From Pseudomonas protegens (GTDB lineage Bacteria; Pseudomonadota; Gammaproteobacteria; Pseudomonadales; Pseudomonadaceae): a DNA stretch of 64,000 nt. Below are positions 8,600-17,473 of the stretch, piece after piece (the first letter of the stretch is position 1; every line of letters begins with the position of its first letter). The stretch is from assembly GCF_003363755.1 (NCBI RefSeq), contig NZ_CP031396.1:2604001-2668000 (forward strand), given 5' to 3'. Made by a program: the position numbers and the translations under genes. The notes under the pieces were generated by a model, which was not told the DNA's origin, did no database searches, and was given only the letters and a program-made list of their open reading frames with translations.

Positions 8600-8733
8600 G
8601 TAGCCGCTGCCGCAGGCTGCGAACGGCTGTGCAACAGACGCGGCGATATCAAGACCACTACCTGCTCGACGGTAGATCGCCAGGCAAGGCCCTGCGGGCC
8701 TTTGCGCAGCCTCGCAGGCTCGGCAGCGGCTAC
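8600..8733. repeat. 134-bp inverted-ended repeat, copy 2, overlapping the IclR stop codon
   Basis: It has the same ends and internal hairpin as copy 1, with five base differences across 134 bp. Its right terminus GGCTAC contains CTA at 8730-8732, which on the minus strand is the TAG stop of the IclR-family gene. The regulator's reading frame is therefore terminated by the repeat itself. Confidence 0.85.
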
Positions 8734-9509
8734 AGGTTGAACAGTTCGGAAGCCTGGCTGGCGGCCGACAGCTCTTCGGCAAATCGCAGCAGCAACGGCG
8801 CCAGTTCATGCAGCCGCGCCAACGGCAGGCGCGCGCTGGGGCCGGCGATGCTGAGCACCCCCACCACCCGGCCATCGATGGGATGACGCACCACGGCGGC
8901 AATCGCCGAGGTGCCGACCGCCGAGCTTTCCTCGACCCAGGCGTAGCCCTGGTCGCGGGCCAGGCGCAGGCGTTCGAGCAACTCGATGTTCGAGCGCGGT
9001 GCATTGGGCCCCAGGTCCGCCGGGGGCTCCACGCCCTGGCGCTCCACCAGCGACAAGGCCTCGGCATCGCTCAGGGTAGCCAGCCAGGCATGCCCGGAAG
9101 CGGTGTAGAACAGCGGCGCCTCGCGGCCCATGTCCGGGTCGTAACGCAGACCGGAACGGGCGCCCTGGGACTTGGCGATCCAGGTCTGGCGCTCGCCTTC
9201 GATCACCCCCAGGCGTACCAGCTCGCCGGACTCCTGGGCCAGACGATCGAGCACCGGCTGGACAATGTCGGCGCCGCTGACCGCAAGGTAGCGAAAGCCC
9301 ATGGCCACCAGCCGGGTGGACAGCTGGTAACGCAGGTTGTCCGGGTTCTGGCGCACGTAGCCCAGGCGAATCAACTCCGCCAGCAGGCGATGGGTTGCAC
9401 TTTTGGGGATCTCCAGTTGTTCCGCCAGGGTCTGCAACGGCAGGCCGCGGGGATCACCGGTAAGACGTTCGAGAACGCTGAAGACGCGTTCGATTTGACT
9501 GCCAGCCAT
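8730..9509 (-). CDS. IclR-family transcriptional regulator
   Basis: The 259-residue protein has an N-terminal winged helix-turn-helix (QTLAEQLEIPKSATHRLLAELIRLGYV, broken here as LAEQLEIPKSATHRLL with flanks, about residues 24-50) and a C-terminal IclR effector domain (about 75-255) including SGHAWLAT and SAIAAVVRHPIDG. ATG at 9509 gives the usual short N-terminus (MAGSQIERVFSVLERL); an upstream in-frame TTG at 9548 is less likely. It is the natural candidate for the two PcaR-type palindromes in this island. The last residues, ELFNL, run straight into the flanking repeat, so the C-terminus may have been trimmed or replaced. Confidence 0.9.
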   Translation of the reverse strand: MAGSQIERVFSVLERLTGDPRGLPLQTLAEQLEIPKSATHRLLAELIRLGYVRQNPDNLRYQLSTRLVAMGFRYLAVSGADIVQPVLDRLAQESGELVRLGVIEGERQTWIAKSQGARSGLRYDPDMGREAPLFYTASGHAWLATLSDAEALSLVERQGVEPPADLGPNAPRSNIELLERLRLARDQGYAWVEESSAVGTSAIAAVVRHPIDGRVVGVLSIAGPSARLPLARLHELAPLLLRFAEELSAASQASELFNL

Positions 9510-9725
9510 GGTCGGGTCCCGACAAAATTTGGCCGATTCTAGTGACAACGGGCCGGTTGGGGAACTGCGCGGCAGGGTTCGATGACCGCCCAGAAGCGAC
9601 GAGGCCGGACCTTGGGGCCCGGCACAACGTCTTGTGCGCAGATTAGCCGAGCCCGGCTATTTTTTGGAACAACCTTCCATAAACCAGTCAGGACCGAAGC
9701 TTGCCATCGGTGGCGGGACGCTGGG

Positions 9726-10331
9726 TCAAAAATCGAAGAACACCGTCTCGCCCTCACCCTGAATGCGGATATCGAAGCGGTAGGCGCGCTGGCCGTTCAC
9801 TTCACAGGGGTGGGCCAGCAGGGTTTCCCGACGTTGCGGCTGCTCGATCAGGTTCAACACCGGGCACTGGGCGTTAGCCTCCGGCTCGTCGGCAAAGTAC
9901 AGCCGGGTATGCAGGTGGATGTTGATGCCCCGGGCAAACAGCGACAGGTTGATGTGCGGCGCCATCGGCACGCCGGCGGCGTTGTTCACCACCCCGGGCT
10001 TGACGGTATGGAGGGTCCATTCCCCGGCATCGAAGGTGGTGGCGGTGCGGCCAAAGCAGTTGAAGGGCTTTTCCGTGTCGAACACCGGGTCGTAGACCCC
10101 GGCAGAATCGGCCTGCCAGAACTCCAGGAAGGAGTCGCGCACCAGGTGGCCGTTGCCGTCGTACACATGGCCGATCAGCAGAATCCGCTCGCCCGGCGCA
10201 TCGGGCTTGGCCATCTGGTTCCAGATCTCCTCGGGACGGGTCGGATTTCCCGCCGCCGCCAGGGCCAGGCCAATGTGCACATAGGGGCCGGCCGTTTGCG
10301 AGGGGGTTTCAGGCAGCAATTGAACAGGCAT
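9726..10331 (-). CDS. pcaG: Protocatechuate 3,4-dioxygenase alpha subunit
   Basis: The 201-residue alpha chain of the intradiol ring-cleaving dioxygenase that turns protocatechuate into beta-carboxy-cis,cis-muconate in the cytoplasm. It opens MPVQLLPETPSQTAGPYVHIG and carries HINLSLFARGINIHLHTRLYF. As usual for alpha subunits, the tyrosine iron ligands are not conserved. ATG at 10331 follows a GAGGAGCC Shine-Dalgarno, 10 bp after the pcaH stop, so the two are co-translated from one mRNA. The pathway's later genes (pcaBDC, IJF) are not in the window. Confidence 0.97.
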   Translation of the reverse strand: MPVQLLPETPSQTAGPYVHIGLALAAAGNPTRPEEIWNQMAKPDAPGERILLIGHVYDGNGHLVRDSFLEFWQADSAGVYDPVFDTEKPFNCFGRTATTFDAGEWTLHTVKPGVVNNAAGVPMAPHINLSLFARGINIHLHTRLYFADEPEANAQCPVLNLIEQPQRRETLLAHPCEVNGQRAYRFDIRIQGEGETVFFDF

Positions 10332-10341
10332 GGCAGGCTCC

Positions 10342-11061
10342 TCAGCAGTTTTCGAAGTGGGTCTTGCGCTGGCCGCGCAGCACGATGTCGAAGCGGTAGG
10401 CCAGGCAATCCATGGGGTTGGCGTTGCCCATGTCCAGGCGCGCGATCAGACTCTGCACCGCGTCCGGGTTGGCGATGGACTTGACGATCGGGCACAGCGG
10501 GATCAACGGGTCGCCTTCGAAATACAGCTGGGTGATCAGCCGCGTGGCAATCGACGGGCCGCTGATGGAGAAGTGGATATGCGCCGGACGCCAGTCGTTG
10601 GGACCGTTGCGCCATGGGTAAGGCCCGGGCTTGATGGTGCGGAAGCTGTAGTAGCCGTCACGGTCGGTGAGGGCTCGGCCGACGCCGCCGAAGTTCGGAT
10701 CAAGGGGCGCCAGGTAGCGGTCGTTCTTGTGCCGGTAGCGGCCACCGGCGTTGGCCTGCCACATCTCCACCAGGGTGTGGGGGATCGGCTTGCCGTATTG
10801 ATCGCAGACTCGCCCGGAAACGATGATCCGCTCACCTACCGGCAAGCCGCCGTGGTTGAAGTTGAGCAAAAGGTCGTTATCAAAACGCCCGGTGCGCAGG
10901 TGGGAAAAGTCCGGGCCACTGGTTTCACTGGCCGATTGCGGAATGCTCACCAGTGCCTGGCGCGGCGAGCGGGTGACGGAGGTCTTGTAGTCGGGGGTCA
11001 GGGCCTTGGGGTGCCAATTACGGTCGCGAATCACAAAGCGACTGTTGTCTGCATCAGACAT
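10342..11061 (-). CDS. pcaH: Protocatechuate 3,4-dioxygenase beta subunit
   Basis: The 239-residue catalytic beta chain. All four non-heme Fe(III) ligands are visible: Y109 (GGRYRHK), Y148 (GPYPW), H161 and H163 (RPAHIHF), each one residue later than in the mature P. putida numbering. ATG at 11061 follows a CAGGAGATC Shine-Dalgarno. It is the first gene of pcaHG and lies 103 bp downstream of the same-strand regulator pcaQ, with a PcaQ-type site between. Confidence 0.97.
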   Translation of the reverse strand: MSDADNSRFVIRDRNWHPKALTPDYKTSVTRSPRQALVSIPQSASETSGPDFSHLRTGRFDNDLLLNFNHGGLPVGERIIVSGRVCDQYGKPIPHTLVEMWQANAGGRYRHKNDRYLAPLDPNFGGVGRALTDRDGYYSFRTIKPGPYPWRNGPNDWRPAHIHFSISGPSIATRLITQLYFEGDPLIPLCPIVKSIANPDAVQSLIARLDMGNANPMDCLAYRFDIVLRGQRKTHFENC

Positions 11062-11150
11062 GTCGATCTCCTGTTGTTTGATTTATGGAGCGCAGCCGGC
11101 GCAGTTTCAAACAAACCAGGAGTGGGGAAAATTGAAAAGCCGCCCGCCAT

Positions 11151-11170
11151 CCATAACCAAAAGGTTATGG
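11151..11170. promoter_or_regulatory. PcaQ-type LysR operator overlapping the pcaQ stop codon
   Basis: CCATAACC-N4-GGTTATGG is a perfect 8-bp inverted repeat containing the rhizobial PcaQ consensus ATAACC-N4-GGTTA. It is centred about 100 bp before the pcaH start and overlaps the pcaQ TAA stop (11165-11167). PcaQ is a LysR protein that activates protocatechuate genes in Sinorhizobium and Agrobacterium; the same role here is inferred from the site and gene order. Confidence 0.75.
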
Positions 11171-12094
11171 ATAACTGCCCTCGTGATAGGCCCGCCCCAC
11201 TTCCCTGAGCACGTCCACCGCCCATTGCGCCGCCAGGGACAGCGGCAGGCTGGCATTGCTGGAGATACCCACCGAACCGCCGGGCTCGCGCAGGCCCAGA
11301 TCCAGCTCCTGCAACTCGCCATTGGCCAGATCCAGGCGCACCGCATCCAGTGGCGCTATCCACAGTGCATCGCTGGACAGGGTGTAGCGCCGGCTCAGGG
11401 CCACCGACAGGGTTTCCAGGCGTTGTTGCGACTGGGCGATACCGCACTGAATGAACAGGCTGTCGGCGTGCTTGCGAATGCTGGTGCCAGCCAGGGGCAG
11501 TACCAGCGGATAGGCGCTGAGCGCATCGCGATCCAGGGGCCCGGCCGCCAGGGGATGCTCGGGGCGGGCCACCAGGGTCATGGATTCGCTGTACAGGTGC
11601 TCGAAGCTCAGGCCGTGGATCTCCGGACTCTCGGTCATGCGGCCAACCACCAGATCCAGGTCACCGACTCGCAGTTGCGAAAGCAGATGAGCGCTGGGGC
11701 CGGTCAGCACACTCACGGTCAACGCCGAATGCCGCTGGTGCAGGCGCCGCATCACCTCCGGCAGCAGCAGGCTTTCCACCGTGGACAACACGCCGATGCG
11801 CACCAGCCCGGCGGCGTATTCGCCGCCGCGCAAACTGCTGACGCCTTCGCGCAGGGCCTGCACCGAAGGCCCTGCATAGCGCAGGAAGGCTCGCCCGGCT
11901 TCGGTCAGGCTGAGCCCGGCCTTGCTCCTGGCAAACAGCCGAGTGTCCAGCAGCTCCTCCAGTTCCTTGAGGGTTTTCGACATTGCCGGCTGGCTCACCG
12001 ACAGCACGTCGGCGGCCCGCGCCAGGCTGCCTTGGCGGGCCATTTCAAGAAAACACACCAAGTGACGGAATTTGATGCGGGTATCGATGTTCAA
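11165..12094 (-). CDS. pcaQ: LysR-family activator of protocatechuate genes
   Basis: The 309-residue LysR regulator has an N-terminal helix-turn-helix (ARAADVLSVSQPAMSKTLKE, about residues 22-41) and a C-terminal substrate-binding domain (about 93-300). The start is taken as TTG at 12094, giving MNIDTRIKFRHLVCF, the usual opening of this group; no ATG fits, and the Shine-Dalgarno is weak. It is tandem with, not divergent from, pcaHG and its stop codon lies inside the putative operator. Product assignment rests on family look plus location. Confidence 0.85.
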   Translation of the reverse strand: MNIDTRIKFRHLVCFLEMARQGSLARAADVLSVSQPAMSKTLKELEELLDTRLFARSKAGLSLTEAGRAFLRYAGPSVQALREGVSSLRGGEYAAGLVRIGVLSTVESLLLPEVMRRLHQRHSALTVSVLTGPSAHLLSQLRVGDLDLVVGRMTESPEIHGLSFEHLYSESMTLVARPEHPLAAGPLDRDALSAYPLVLPLAGTSIRKHADSLFIQCGIAQSQQRLETLSVALSRRYTLSSDALWIAPLDAVRLDLANGELQELDLGLREPGGSVGISSNASLPLSLAAQWAVDVLREVGRAYHEGSYP

Positions 12095-12233
12095 TAGGAA
12101 GCCCCGAATGCGCCAGAAGCGGAGAGATCCGCAATCGGGCCATGGTAGCGTGCGCAAAAATCCCTGACGACCGGACTGGCGCCGCTGCATGCCAGCAGCA
12201 ACACTGACCAGCAGAAAAAACGAGGACTCCCCC

Positions 12234-13127
12234 ATGCTTTGGAAAAAAGGCCGGCGCAGCGACAACGTCGTGGATGCGCGAAATGACAGCGGTGGCGGCG
12301 GTGGTGGCGGCCTGCGTTTTGGCGGTGGCAAGGGGCTGAGCCTGACGGCGATCATCCTGATCGTCGGTATCGGCTGGGCCACCGGCCAGGACCCGCTGCA
12401 GATCCTCGGTCAACTGGTGGGCCAGAGCGGCCAGACTTCGGCCCCGGCCACCACTCAGGCGCGCAAGAGCCCACCGGCCAATGACGAGCAGGCGGAGTTC
12501 GTCCGCGCCATCCTCGGCGACACCGAAGACACCTGGGGCCAGATCTTCCAGCAGGCCGGCCGCCAGTATCAGGCGCCCAAGCTGATTCTGTTCCGTGGCC
12601 GGGTCAACTCCGCCTGCGGCTCCGCCACCTCTGCCAGCGGCCCCTTCTATTGCCCTGCCGATCAGCAGGTGTACCTGGACATGGACTTCTTCCGCGAGAT
12701 GGCCCAGCGCTTTTCCGCTGCCGGCGACTTCGCCCAGGCCTACGTGATTGCCCATGAAGTCGGACACCACGTACAGACCCTGCTGGGGGTCTCGGCGAAA
12801 ATGCAGGCCGCACGCCAGCAAGGCCGGCAAATGGAAGGTGACGGCGGTCTACTGGTACGCCAGGAATTGCAGGCCGACTGTCTGGCTGGGGTCTGGGCCT
12901 ACCATGGGCAGAAGCGCCTGAACTGGCTGGAGCCCGGGGATGTGGAAGAAGCCCTGAACGCTGCCAATGCCATCGGTGACGACCGACTGCAGCAACAGGG
13001 CCAGGGCCGGGTCGTACCGGACTCCTTCACCCACGGCACCTCGGCGCAACGGGTGCGCTGGTTCAAGACCGGCTTCAGCCAGGGCCAGGTTGGCCAGTGC
13101 GACACCTTCGCCGCCAAGAGCCTGTAG
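12234..13127 (+). CDS. ypfJ: Neutral zinc metallopeptidase, YpfJ family
   Basis: The 297-residue membrane-anchored protein has a glycine-rich N-terminal stretch (GGGGGGGLRFGGG), one membrane segment (about residues 37-52) and a zinc-protease-like domain with HEVGHHVQ plus a downstream Q-E-L-Q-A-D-C segment supplying the third ligand. CGS and FYC cysteines fit an extracytoplasmic domain. ATG at 12234 follows GAGGACTCCCCC; an upstream in-frame start is less likely. The substrate is unknown. The next gene starts immediately after its stop. Confidence 0.88.
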   Translation: MLWKKGRRSDNVVDARNDSGGGGGGGLRFGGGKGLSLTAIILIVGIGWATGQDPLQILGQLVGQSGQTSAPATTQARKSPPANDEQAEFVRAILGDTEDTWGQIFQQAGRQYQAPKLILFRGRVNSACGSATSASGPFYCPADQQVYLDMDFFREMAQRFSAAGDFAQAYVIAHEVGHHVQTLLGVSAKMQAARQQGRQMEGDGGLLVRQELQADCLAGVWAYHGQKRLNWLEPGDVEEALNAANAIGDDRLQQQGQGRVVPDSFTHGTSAQRVRWFKTGFSQGQVGQCDTFAAKSL

Positions 13128-14099
13128 ATGGGCCGACTGCTGGCGGCATTACTGTGCCTGGGCTGCCTGGGCGCCCAGGCCGCGGAACACACAGTCAAGG
13201 TCGTCAGCCCCGAACGCCTGCCCCTGGAGGGCGGGCAACTGGCCCTGGGCCTGAGCCAGGACTGGCGCCAGCCACTGCCTGGGGTGCAGCGCGCGCTGAT
13301 CATGGTTCACGGTCGGCTGCGCAACGCCCAGACTTACCTCAAGAGCGGCGAAAGTGCTTCACGACAAGCAGGGCAAAGCGCCGCAACCCTGGTGATCGCC
13401 CCCCAGTTTCTCAACCAGAGTGACATCGCCCGCCATCAGCTACCGGACGCGCTACTGCGCTGGAAAGGTAATGACTGGATGGCCGGCGAACCTGCTGCCG
13501 GCCCCGTGGCCATCAGCTCCTACGCGGTACTGGATGCCGTCCTCCAGCGTCTGCAGGACCGCCAGTTCTTTCCTGCTCTCAAGGAAGTGGTGATTGCCGG
13601 CCACTCCGGCGGCGCCCAGGTGGTGCAGCGCTATGCCCTGACCACAGGGCAACATGCCGAGCTGAAGCAGTCCGGAATCGAACTGCGCTACGTGATCGCC
13701 AATCCGTCGTCCTACGCCTACTTCGATGCAACGCGCCCGGTGGCTTTCGAGCCGGCCAGTTGCCCGGGGTTCAACGACTGGAAATATGGCCTGAACCGGC
13801 TCCCGGCCTATGCCAGCGCCCCATCCCCGGCGCAGCTCGAACAAGGCTACGTGACACGCCACATCACCTACCTGCTGGGCCAGCAGGACATCGACCCCAA
13901 CCACCCGGCCCTGGACAAGAGCTGCGCGGCCGAGACCCAGGGCGCCTACCGGCTGATTCGCGGGCACAACTACTTCGACTACCTGATGCGGCGTCACCCG
14001 CAAGGCTTGCCACAACGGCTGGTGGAAGTGCCCGGGGTCGGGCATGACGGCGACAAGATGTTCACCTCCCCCGCAGGGCAGGCGGCGCTGTTCAAGTAG
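13128..14099 (+). CDS. Secreted alpha/beta-hydrolase fold protein
   Basis: The 323-residue protein has a signal peptide (MGRLLAALLCLGCLGAQA, cleavage near residue 18). A hydrolase core follows with a nucleophile-elbow-like GHSGGAQ and a late histidine in VPGVGHDGD. The ATG directly abuts the TAG of ypfJ (TAGATG), which suggests translational coupling. Cysteines in FEPASCPGF and DKSCAAE could form a disulfide. The substrate is unknown. Confidence 0.8.
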   Translation: MGRLLAALLCLGCLGAQAAEHTVKVVSPERLPLEGGQLALGLSQDWRQPLPGVQRALIMVHGRLRNAQTYLKSGESASRQAGQSAATLVIAPQFLNQSDIARHQLPDALLRWKGNDWMAGEPAAGPVAISSYAVLDAVLQRLQDRQFFPALKEVVIAGHSGGAQVVQRYALTTGQHAELKQSGIELRYVIANPSSYAYFDATRPVAFEPASCPGFNDWKYGLNRLPAYASAPSPAQLEQGYVTRHITYLLGQQDIDPNHPALDKSCAAETQGAYRLIRGHNYFDYLMRRHPQGLPQRLVEVPGVGHDGDKMFTSPAGQAALFK

Positions 14100-14125
14100 A
14101 GAAAGGCGCTGTCTGAAATGACGTT

Positions 14126-14178
14126 TTCGCCGGCAAGGCGGTTCCTACGGGACGGGTAAGAACCGACTTATCAGCGAA
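14126..14178. repeat. Degenerate REP doublet
   Basis: TTCGCCGGCAAGGCGGTTCC is followed by a decayed inverted partner ending TCAGCGAA, between the hydrolase gene and the convergent HAD gene. Confidence 0.55.
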
Positions 14179-14185
14179 CAGGCCC

Positions 14186-14779
14186 TCAGGCCGACAGCAG
14201 TTCGCGCAACTGCGCGCAATCCCGGGCATGCCAGTCGGTCAGCTCCGGCCAGGGGTTGTCCGGCAGGTTCACCAGCACCGTGCGCGTTCCCGCGGCACGC
14301 CCGCAGTCCAGGTCGAAGCGGTAGTCACCGACCATGACCATGCGCTGCGGCGCCACATCCCAAGCCTCGGCCAGCTTGAGCAAACCACCGGGATGGGGTT
14401 TGGGCGGGGCCTCATCGCGCCCCAGCACATCAGCTTCGGCAAAGCAGTCCGCCAGGCCGATGGCTTCCAGGGTCACGTGGGCCAGCTCCCGGGCATTGCG
14501 GGTGAGGATGCCCAGGCGATAACCGCGTCCGGCCAGTTCCCGCACCAGTTCCACCGCACCCGGCGCCGGGCGCGAACCCAGGGCCAGGTCGCGCTCATGC
14601 TCCAGCAGCCAGGCGTGCTTGGCCGCAGACTCCTCTGCCGGCAAGGCCGCCAGGTGAGTGAGGATGTCGTCCTCCGGAGGAATCGACAGCGCCTGGCGGA
14701 TCGCCGCGAAATCATGCACGGCGATGGTCAGGGTGCCGTCCATGTCGAACACCCAATGTTCTATGTCTGAAAGACTCAT
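14186..14779 (-). CDS. HAD-family hydrolase (phosphoglycolate-phosphatase-like)
   Basis: The 197-residue protein shows HAD motifs in order: DMDGTL (motif I, catalytic aspartates), ILTRN (motif II), KPHPGGL lysine (motif III) and VGDYRFDLDCG (motif IV). The ATG at 14779 overlaps the tesB stop as ATGA, so translation is probably coupled; a TTG two codons upstream is rejected. The substrate is not predictable. Confidence 0.87.
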   Translation of the reverse strand: MSLSDIEHWVFDMDGTLTIAVHDFAAIRQALSIPPEDDILTHLAALPAEESAAKHAWLLEHERDLALGSRPAPGAVELVRELAGRGYRLGILTRNARELAHVTLEAIGLADCFAEADVLGRDEAPPKPHPGGLLKLAEAWDVAPQRMVMVGDYRFDLDCGRAAGTRTVLVNLPDNPWPELTDWHARDCAQLRELLSA

Positions 14780-15645
14780 GCCCAATCCTTGCGATGACGG
14801 ATCAACCCTTCCTGAGTCACCGAGGCTACCAGTTGACCGGCACGGTTGAACACACTGCCCCGGGAGAAGCCCCGGGAGTTACCGGCCCAGGGGCTGTCCA
14901 TGGCGTACAGCAGCCAGTCGTCGGCCCGCAGGTCGGCGTGGAACCACAGGGCGTGATCGAGGCTGGCGACCTGCATGTCCTTTTGCCACACCGACTTGCC
15001 ATGAGGCAGCATCGAGGTGGTCAGCAAGCCGAAGTCCGACGCGTAGGCCAGCAGGTACTTGTGCAGGGCCGGGATGTCCGCCAGGGCGCCGTCGGCGCGG
15101 AACCAGACGTACTTCACCGGGTCCATCGGCTGCGGGTTGTAGGGGTCCTTCTCGGTCACCGGGCGCACTTCGATGGGCTTGGGGCACAGCAGCTTCTCGC
15201 GCATGTGCTCGGGAATCAGGTGCGCACGCTGGGTGGTGATTTCCAGTTCCGACGGCAGGTTCTCCGGCCCGACCACCTGGGGCATGCTGTTCTGGTGCTC
15301 GAAGCCTTCTTCGTCGTACTGGAAGGAAGCACTGCAGGTGAAGATCGGGTTGCCCTTCTGAATCGCCGTCACCCGCCGGGTGCTGAAGCTGCCACCGTCG
15401 CGCACCCGATCCACCTGGTAGACCACTGGCAAGGCGGCGTCGCCGGGACGCAGGAAGTAGCCGTGCATGGAATGCACGTGGCGTGCTTCCTCTACCGTCT
15501 GACTGGCCGCGGACAACGACTGGCCGAGCACCTGGCCGCCAAACAGCTGGCGAAAACCCAGGTCCTGGCTGCGACCGCGAAACAGGTTTTCTTCAATGGC
15601 TTCCAGGGTCAACAGATCGACCAGATCATCCAGCACATGACTCAT
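14776..15645 (-). CDS. tesB: Acyl-CoA thioesterase II
   Basis: The 289-residue double-hotdog thioesterase hydrolyses medium- and long-chain acyl-CoA to fatty acid and CoA. Typical TesB segments are GGQVLGQSLSAA, VHSMHGYFLRPGD, GRSFSTRRV-like GGSFSTRRVTAIQ, and the C-terminal SLDHALWFH and FNRAGQLVASVTQEGLIR. The length is normal for the family. Its TGA overlaps the start of the HAD gene. Confidence 0.95.
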   Translation of the reverse strand: MSHVLDDLVDLLTLEAIEENLFRGRSQDLGFRQLFGGQVLGQSLSAASQTVEEARHVHSMHGYFLRPGDAALPVVYQVDRVRDGGSFSTRRVTAIQKGNPIFTCSASFQYDEEGFEHQNSMPQVVGPENLPSELEITTQRAHLIPEHMREKLLCPKPIEVRPVTEKDPYNPQPMDPVKYVWFRADGALADIPALHKYLLAYASDFGLLTTSMLPHGKSVWQKDMQVASLDHALWFHADLRADDWLLYAMDSPWAGNSRGFSRGSVFNRAGQLVASVTQEGLIRHRKDWA

Positions 15646-15748
15646 TCAGACTCTCCTCACACAGGGCAACACCGCGCAATCTCGGCTGCGGCGGTGATAT
15701 CAATTGGGGCCAGGTATCTCGTCGGCACATTCTAAACGTGCGCGCCTG

Positions 15749-16318
15749 CTATCCATGCAAGGTTTCCAGCCATTGTTCGCGGGTAATGCGGTACAGCACA
15801 TGCTCGCGCAACGGATGATCGGCGGCGAGTTTAGGGTGTTCGAAATCCTCCTGGGCCGCGTGATGCATGCCAATGGCCTGCATGACTTTCTGCGACGGCA
15901 GGTTATTGCGGGTGGTGAAGGCCACGACTTCGTCCAGGGCCAGTCGATCGAACGCGCAACGCAAGGCGGTCCAGGCCGCTTCGCTGGCATACCCCAGGCC
16001 CCAGTGTTCCCGGGCCAGGCGCCAGCCGATCTCCACCGCAGGGGTAAAGGTCGCTTCGAAGCCCACCTCCAGCAGCCCGGTAAAGCCGATAAAGGCACCG
16101 TTATCCTTACGTTCAAGCGCCCAGAGGCCAAAGCCATGTTCGGCGAAATGCCCGCGTATGCGCCCGATCAGCGCGGCACTTTCCAGACGACTCAAGGGCG
16201 CGGGAAAGTAGCGCATGACCTGCGGATCGGCACACATCGCGGCAAATGCCGGTAAATCATCGTCACGCCACTGGCGCAGCAGCAGACGCGCGCTTTCGAG
16301 TTGCAGTATTGGCTCCAT
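15749..16318 (-). CDS. GNAT-family N-acetyltransferase
   Basis: The 189-residue protein resembles RimJ/RimL-type acetyltransferases: TARLLLR-like SARLLLRQW near the N-terminus, acetyl-CoA-binding LAREHWGLGYASEA and a C-terminal NLPSQKVMQAIGM. ATG at 16318 has a strong Shine-Dalgarno (GGAGGGGCC). The acceptor is unknown. It is divergent from the amidohydrolase gene, with 75 bp between starts. Confidence 0.88.
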   Translation of the reverse strand: MEPILQLESARLLLRQWRDDDLPAFAAMCADPQVMRYFPAPLSRLESAALIGRIRGHFAEHGFGLWALERKDNGAFIGFTGLLEVGFEATFTPAVEIGWRLAREHWGLGYASEAAWTALRCAFDRLALDEVVAFTTRNNLPSQKVMQAIGMHHAAQEDFEHPKLAADHPLREHVLYRITREQWLETLHG

Positions 16319-16393
16319 CAGGCCCCTCCGTTTCCGTGGGTGCAAGTCTACATCGCTGGTAGGATCCTTCACGGGTTCCTCTAAGAAAATGCC

Positions 16394-17314
16394 ATGTCAT
16401 TGCCACTGATCTATCACGACGACTACAGCCCCGAGTTCCCGGCGGAGCACCGCTTTCCCATGGACAAGTTCCGCCTGCTGCGCGACCACCTGGTGGACAG
16501 TGGCCTGACCCACGATGCCGATCTGCTGCGCCCCGAGCTGTGCCCGGCCGAAATCCTCGCCCTGGCCCACGACCCTGGCTATATCGAACGCTACATGAGC
16601 GGCGAGTTGTCCCGGGAAGACCAGCGGCGTCTCGGCCTGCCCTGGAGCGAAGCCCTGGCCCGGCGCACGGTGCGCGCTGTCGGCGGCTCCCTGCTGACGG
16701 CCGAAAAGGCGCTGCAACATGGCCTGGCCTGCCACTTGGCCGGCGGCACCCACCACGCCCACTACGACTACCCGGCGGGGTTCTGCATCTTCAACGACCT
16801 GGCCGTGATCAGCCATTACCTGCTGCAAAGCGGGCGTGTGGGGCGGGTTTTGATCTTCGACTGTGACGTGCATCAGGGCGATGGCACCGCTCGGATCCTG
16901 CAACATACCCCCGACGCGGTGACCGTCTCGTTGCACTGTGAAAAGAACTTCCCCGCACGCAAGGCCCAGAGCGACTGGGATATCCCGCTGCCCATGGGCA
17001 TGGGCGACGCCGACTACCTCAAGGTGGTGGACGACGCTCTCAACTACCTGCTGCCCCTGTATCAGCCGGATCTAGTGCTCTACGACGCCGGGGTCGACGT
17101 GCACCAGGACGATGCCCTGGGCTACCTCAAGCTCACCGACGCCGGCCTGGCCGAGCGTGACGAGCGGGTCATGCGCCACTGCCTGGGCCGCGACATCCCG
17201 GTGGTCGGCGTGATCGGCGGCGGCTACAGCAAGGACCGCCAGGCCCTGGCCCGACGCCACGGCATCCTCCACCACAGCGCACAACGCGTCTGGGAGTCGT
17301 CAGGCTGCTACTGA
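16394..17314 (+). CDS. Histone deacetylase-like amidohydrolase
   Basis: The 306-residue zinc hydrolase belongs to the arginase/deacetylase fold. Visible motifs are GGTHHAHYDYPAGFCIFND (catalytic histidine pair), FDCDVHQGDGTA (zinc Asp and His), YDAGVDVHQDDALG (third zinc Asp region) and a GGGYS loop. Its small size and motif set fit the HDAC11-like bacterial branch. Possible substrates are acetylated small molecules or acyl-lysine proteins. Confidence 0.9.
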   Translation: MSLPLIYHDDYSPEFPAEHRFPMDKFRLLRDHLVDSGLTHDADLLRPELCPAEILALAHDPGYIERYMSGELSREDQRRLGLPWSEALARRTVRAVGGSLLTAEKALQHGLACHLAGGTHHAHYDYPAGFCIFNDLAVISHYLLQSGRVGRVLIFDCDVHQGDGTARILQHTPDAVTVSLHCEKNFPARKAQSDWDIPLPMGMGDADYLKVVDDALNYLLPLYQPDLVLYDAGVDVHQDDALGYLKLTDAGLAERDERVMRHCLGRDIPVVGVIGGGYSKDRQALARRHGILHHSAQRVWESSGCY

Positions 17315-17339
17315 GCCCTTGCGGCCTTACCCACATCCA

Positions 17340-17427
17340 CTGTGGAACCGCTTGTGGATAACCTGGGAGAAAGCCTCTACAGCCCTTGCTCTACGGGGCT
17401 TCAAGGCTATCGCCTGTTTTTTGATCA
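17340..17427. repeat. 88-bp repeat with DnaA box, copy A
   Basis: This unit begins CTGTGGA and ends with TTTTTTGATCA. It contains TGTGGATAA at 17353-17361, the reverse complement of the perfect DnaA 9-mer TTATCCACA. Copy B, 46 bp downstream, has the same length and keeps both motifs while diverging elsewhere. Confidence 0.8.
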
Positions 17428-17473
17428 ATGTCACCAGACGGTCATGTTGTTGTGGATCGCTTACCCCCAATAC

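Noticed and set aside
8439..8733. Possible CRISPR array
   Set aside because: Only two 134-bp units separated by 27 bp, no short direct repeats with regular spacers and no cas genes.
9510..9548. Longer IclR start at TTG 9548
   Set aside because: Adds 13 residues not seen in the family; ATG at 9509 gives the standard N-terminus.
9640..9670. Terminator-like TAGCC/GGCTA stem plus T-run on the plus strand before the IclR gene
   Set aside because: The stem is only five bp and no plus-strand gene precedes it.
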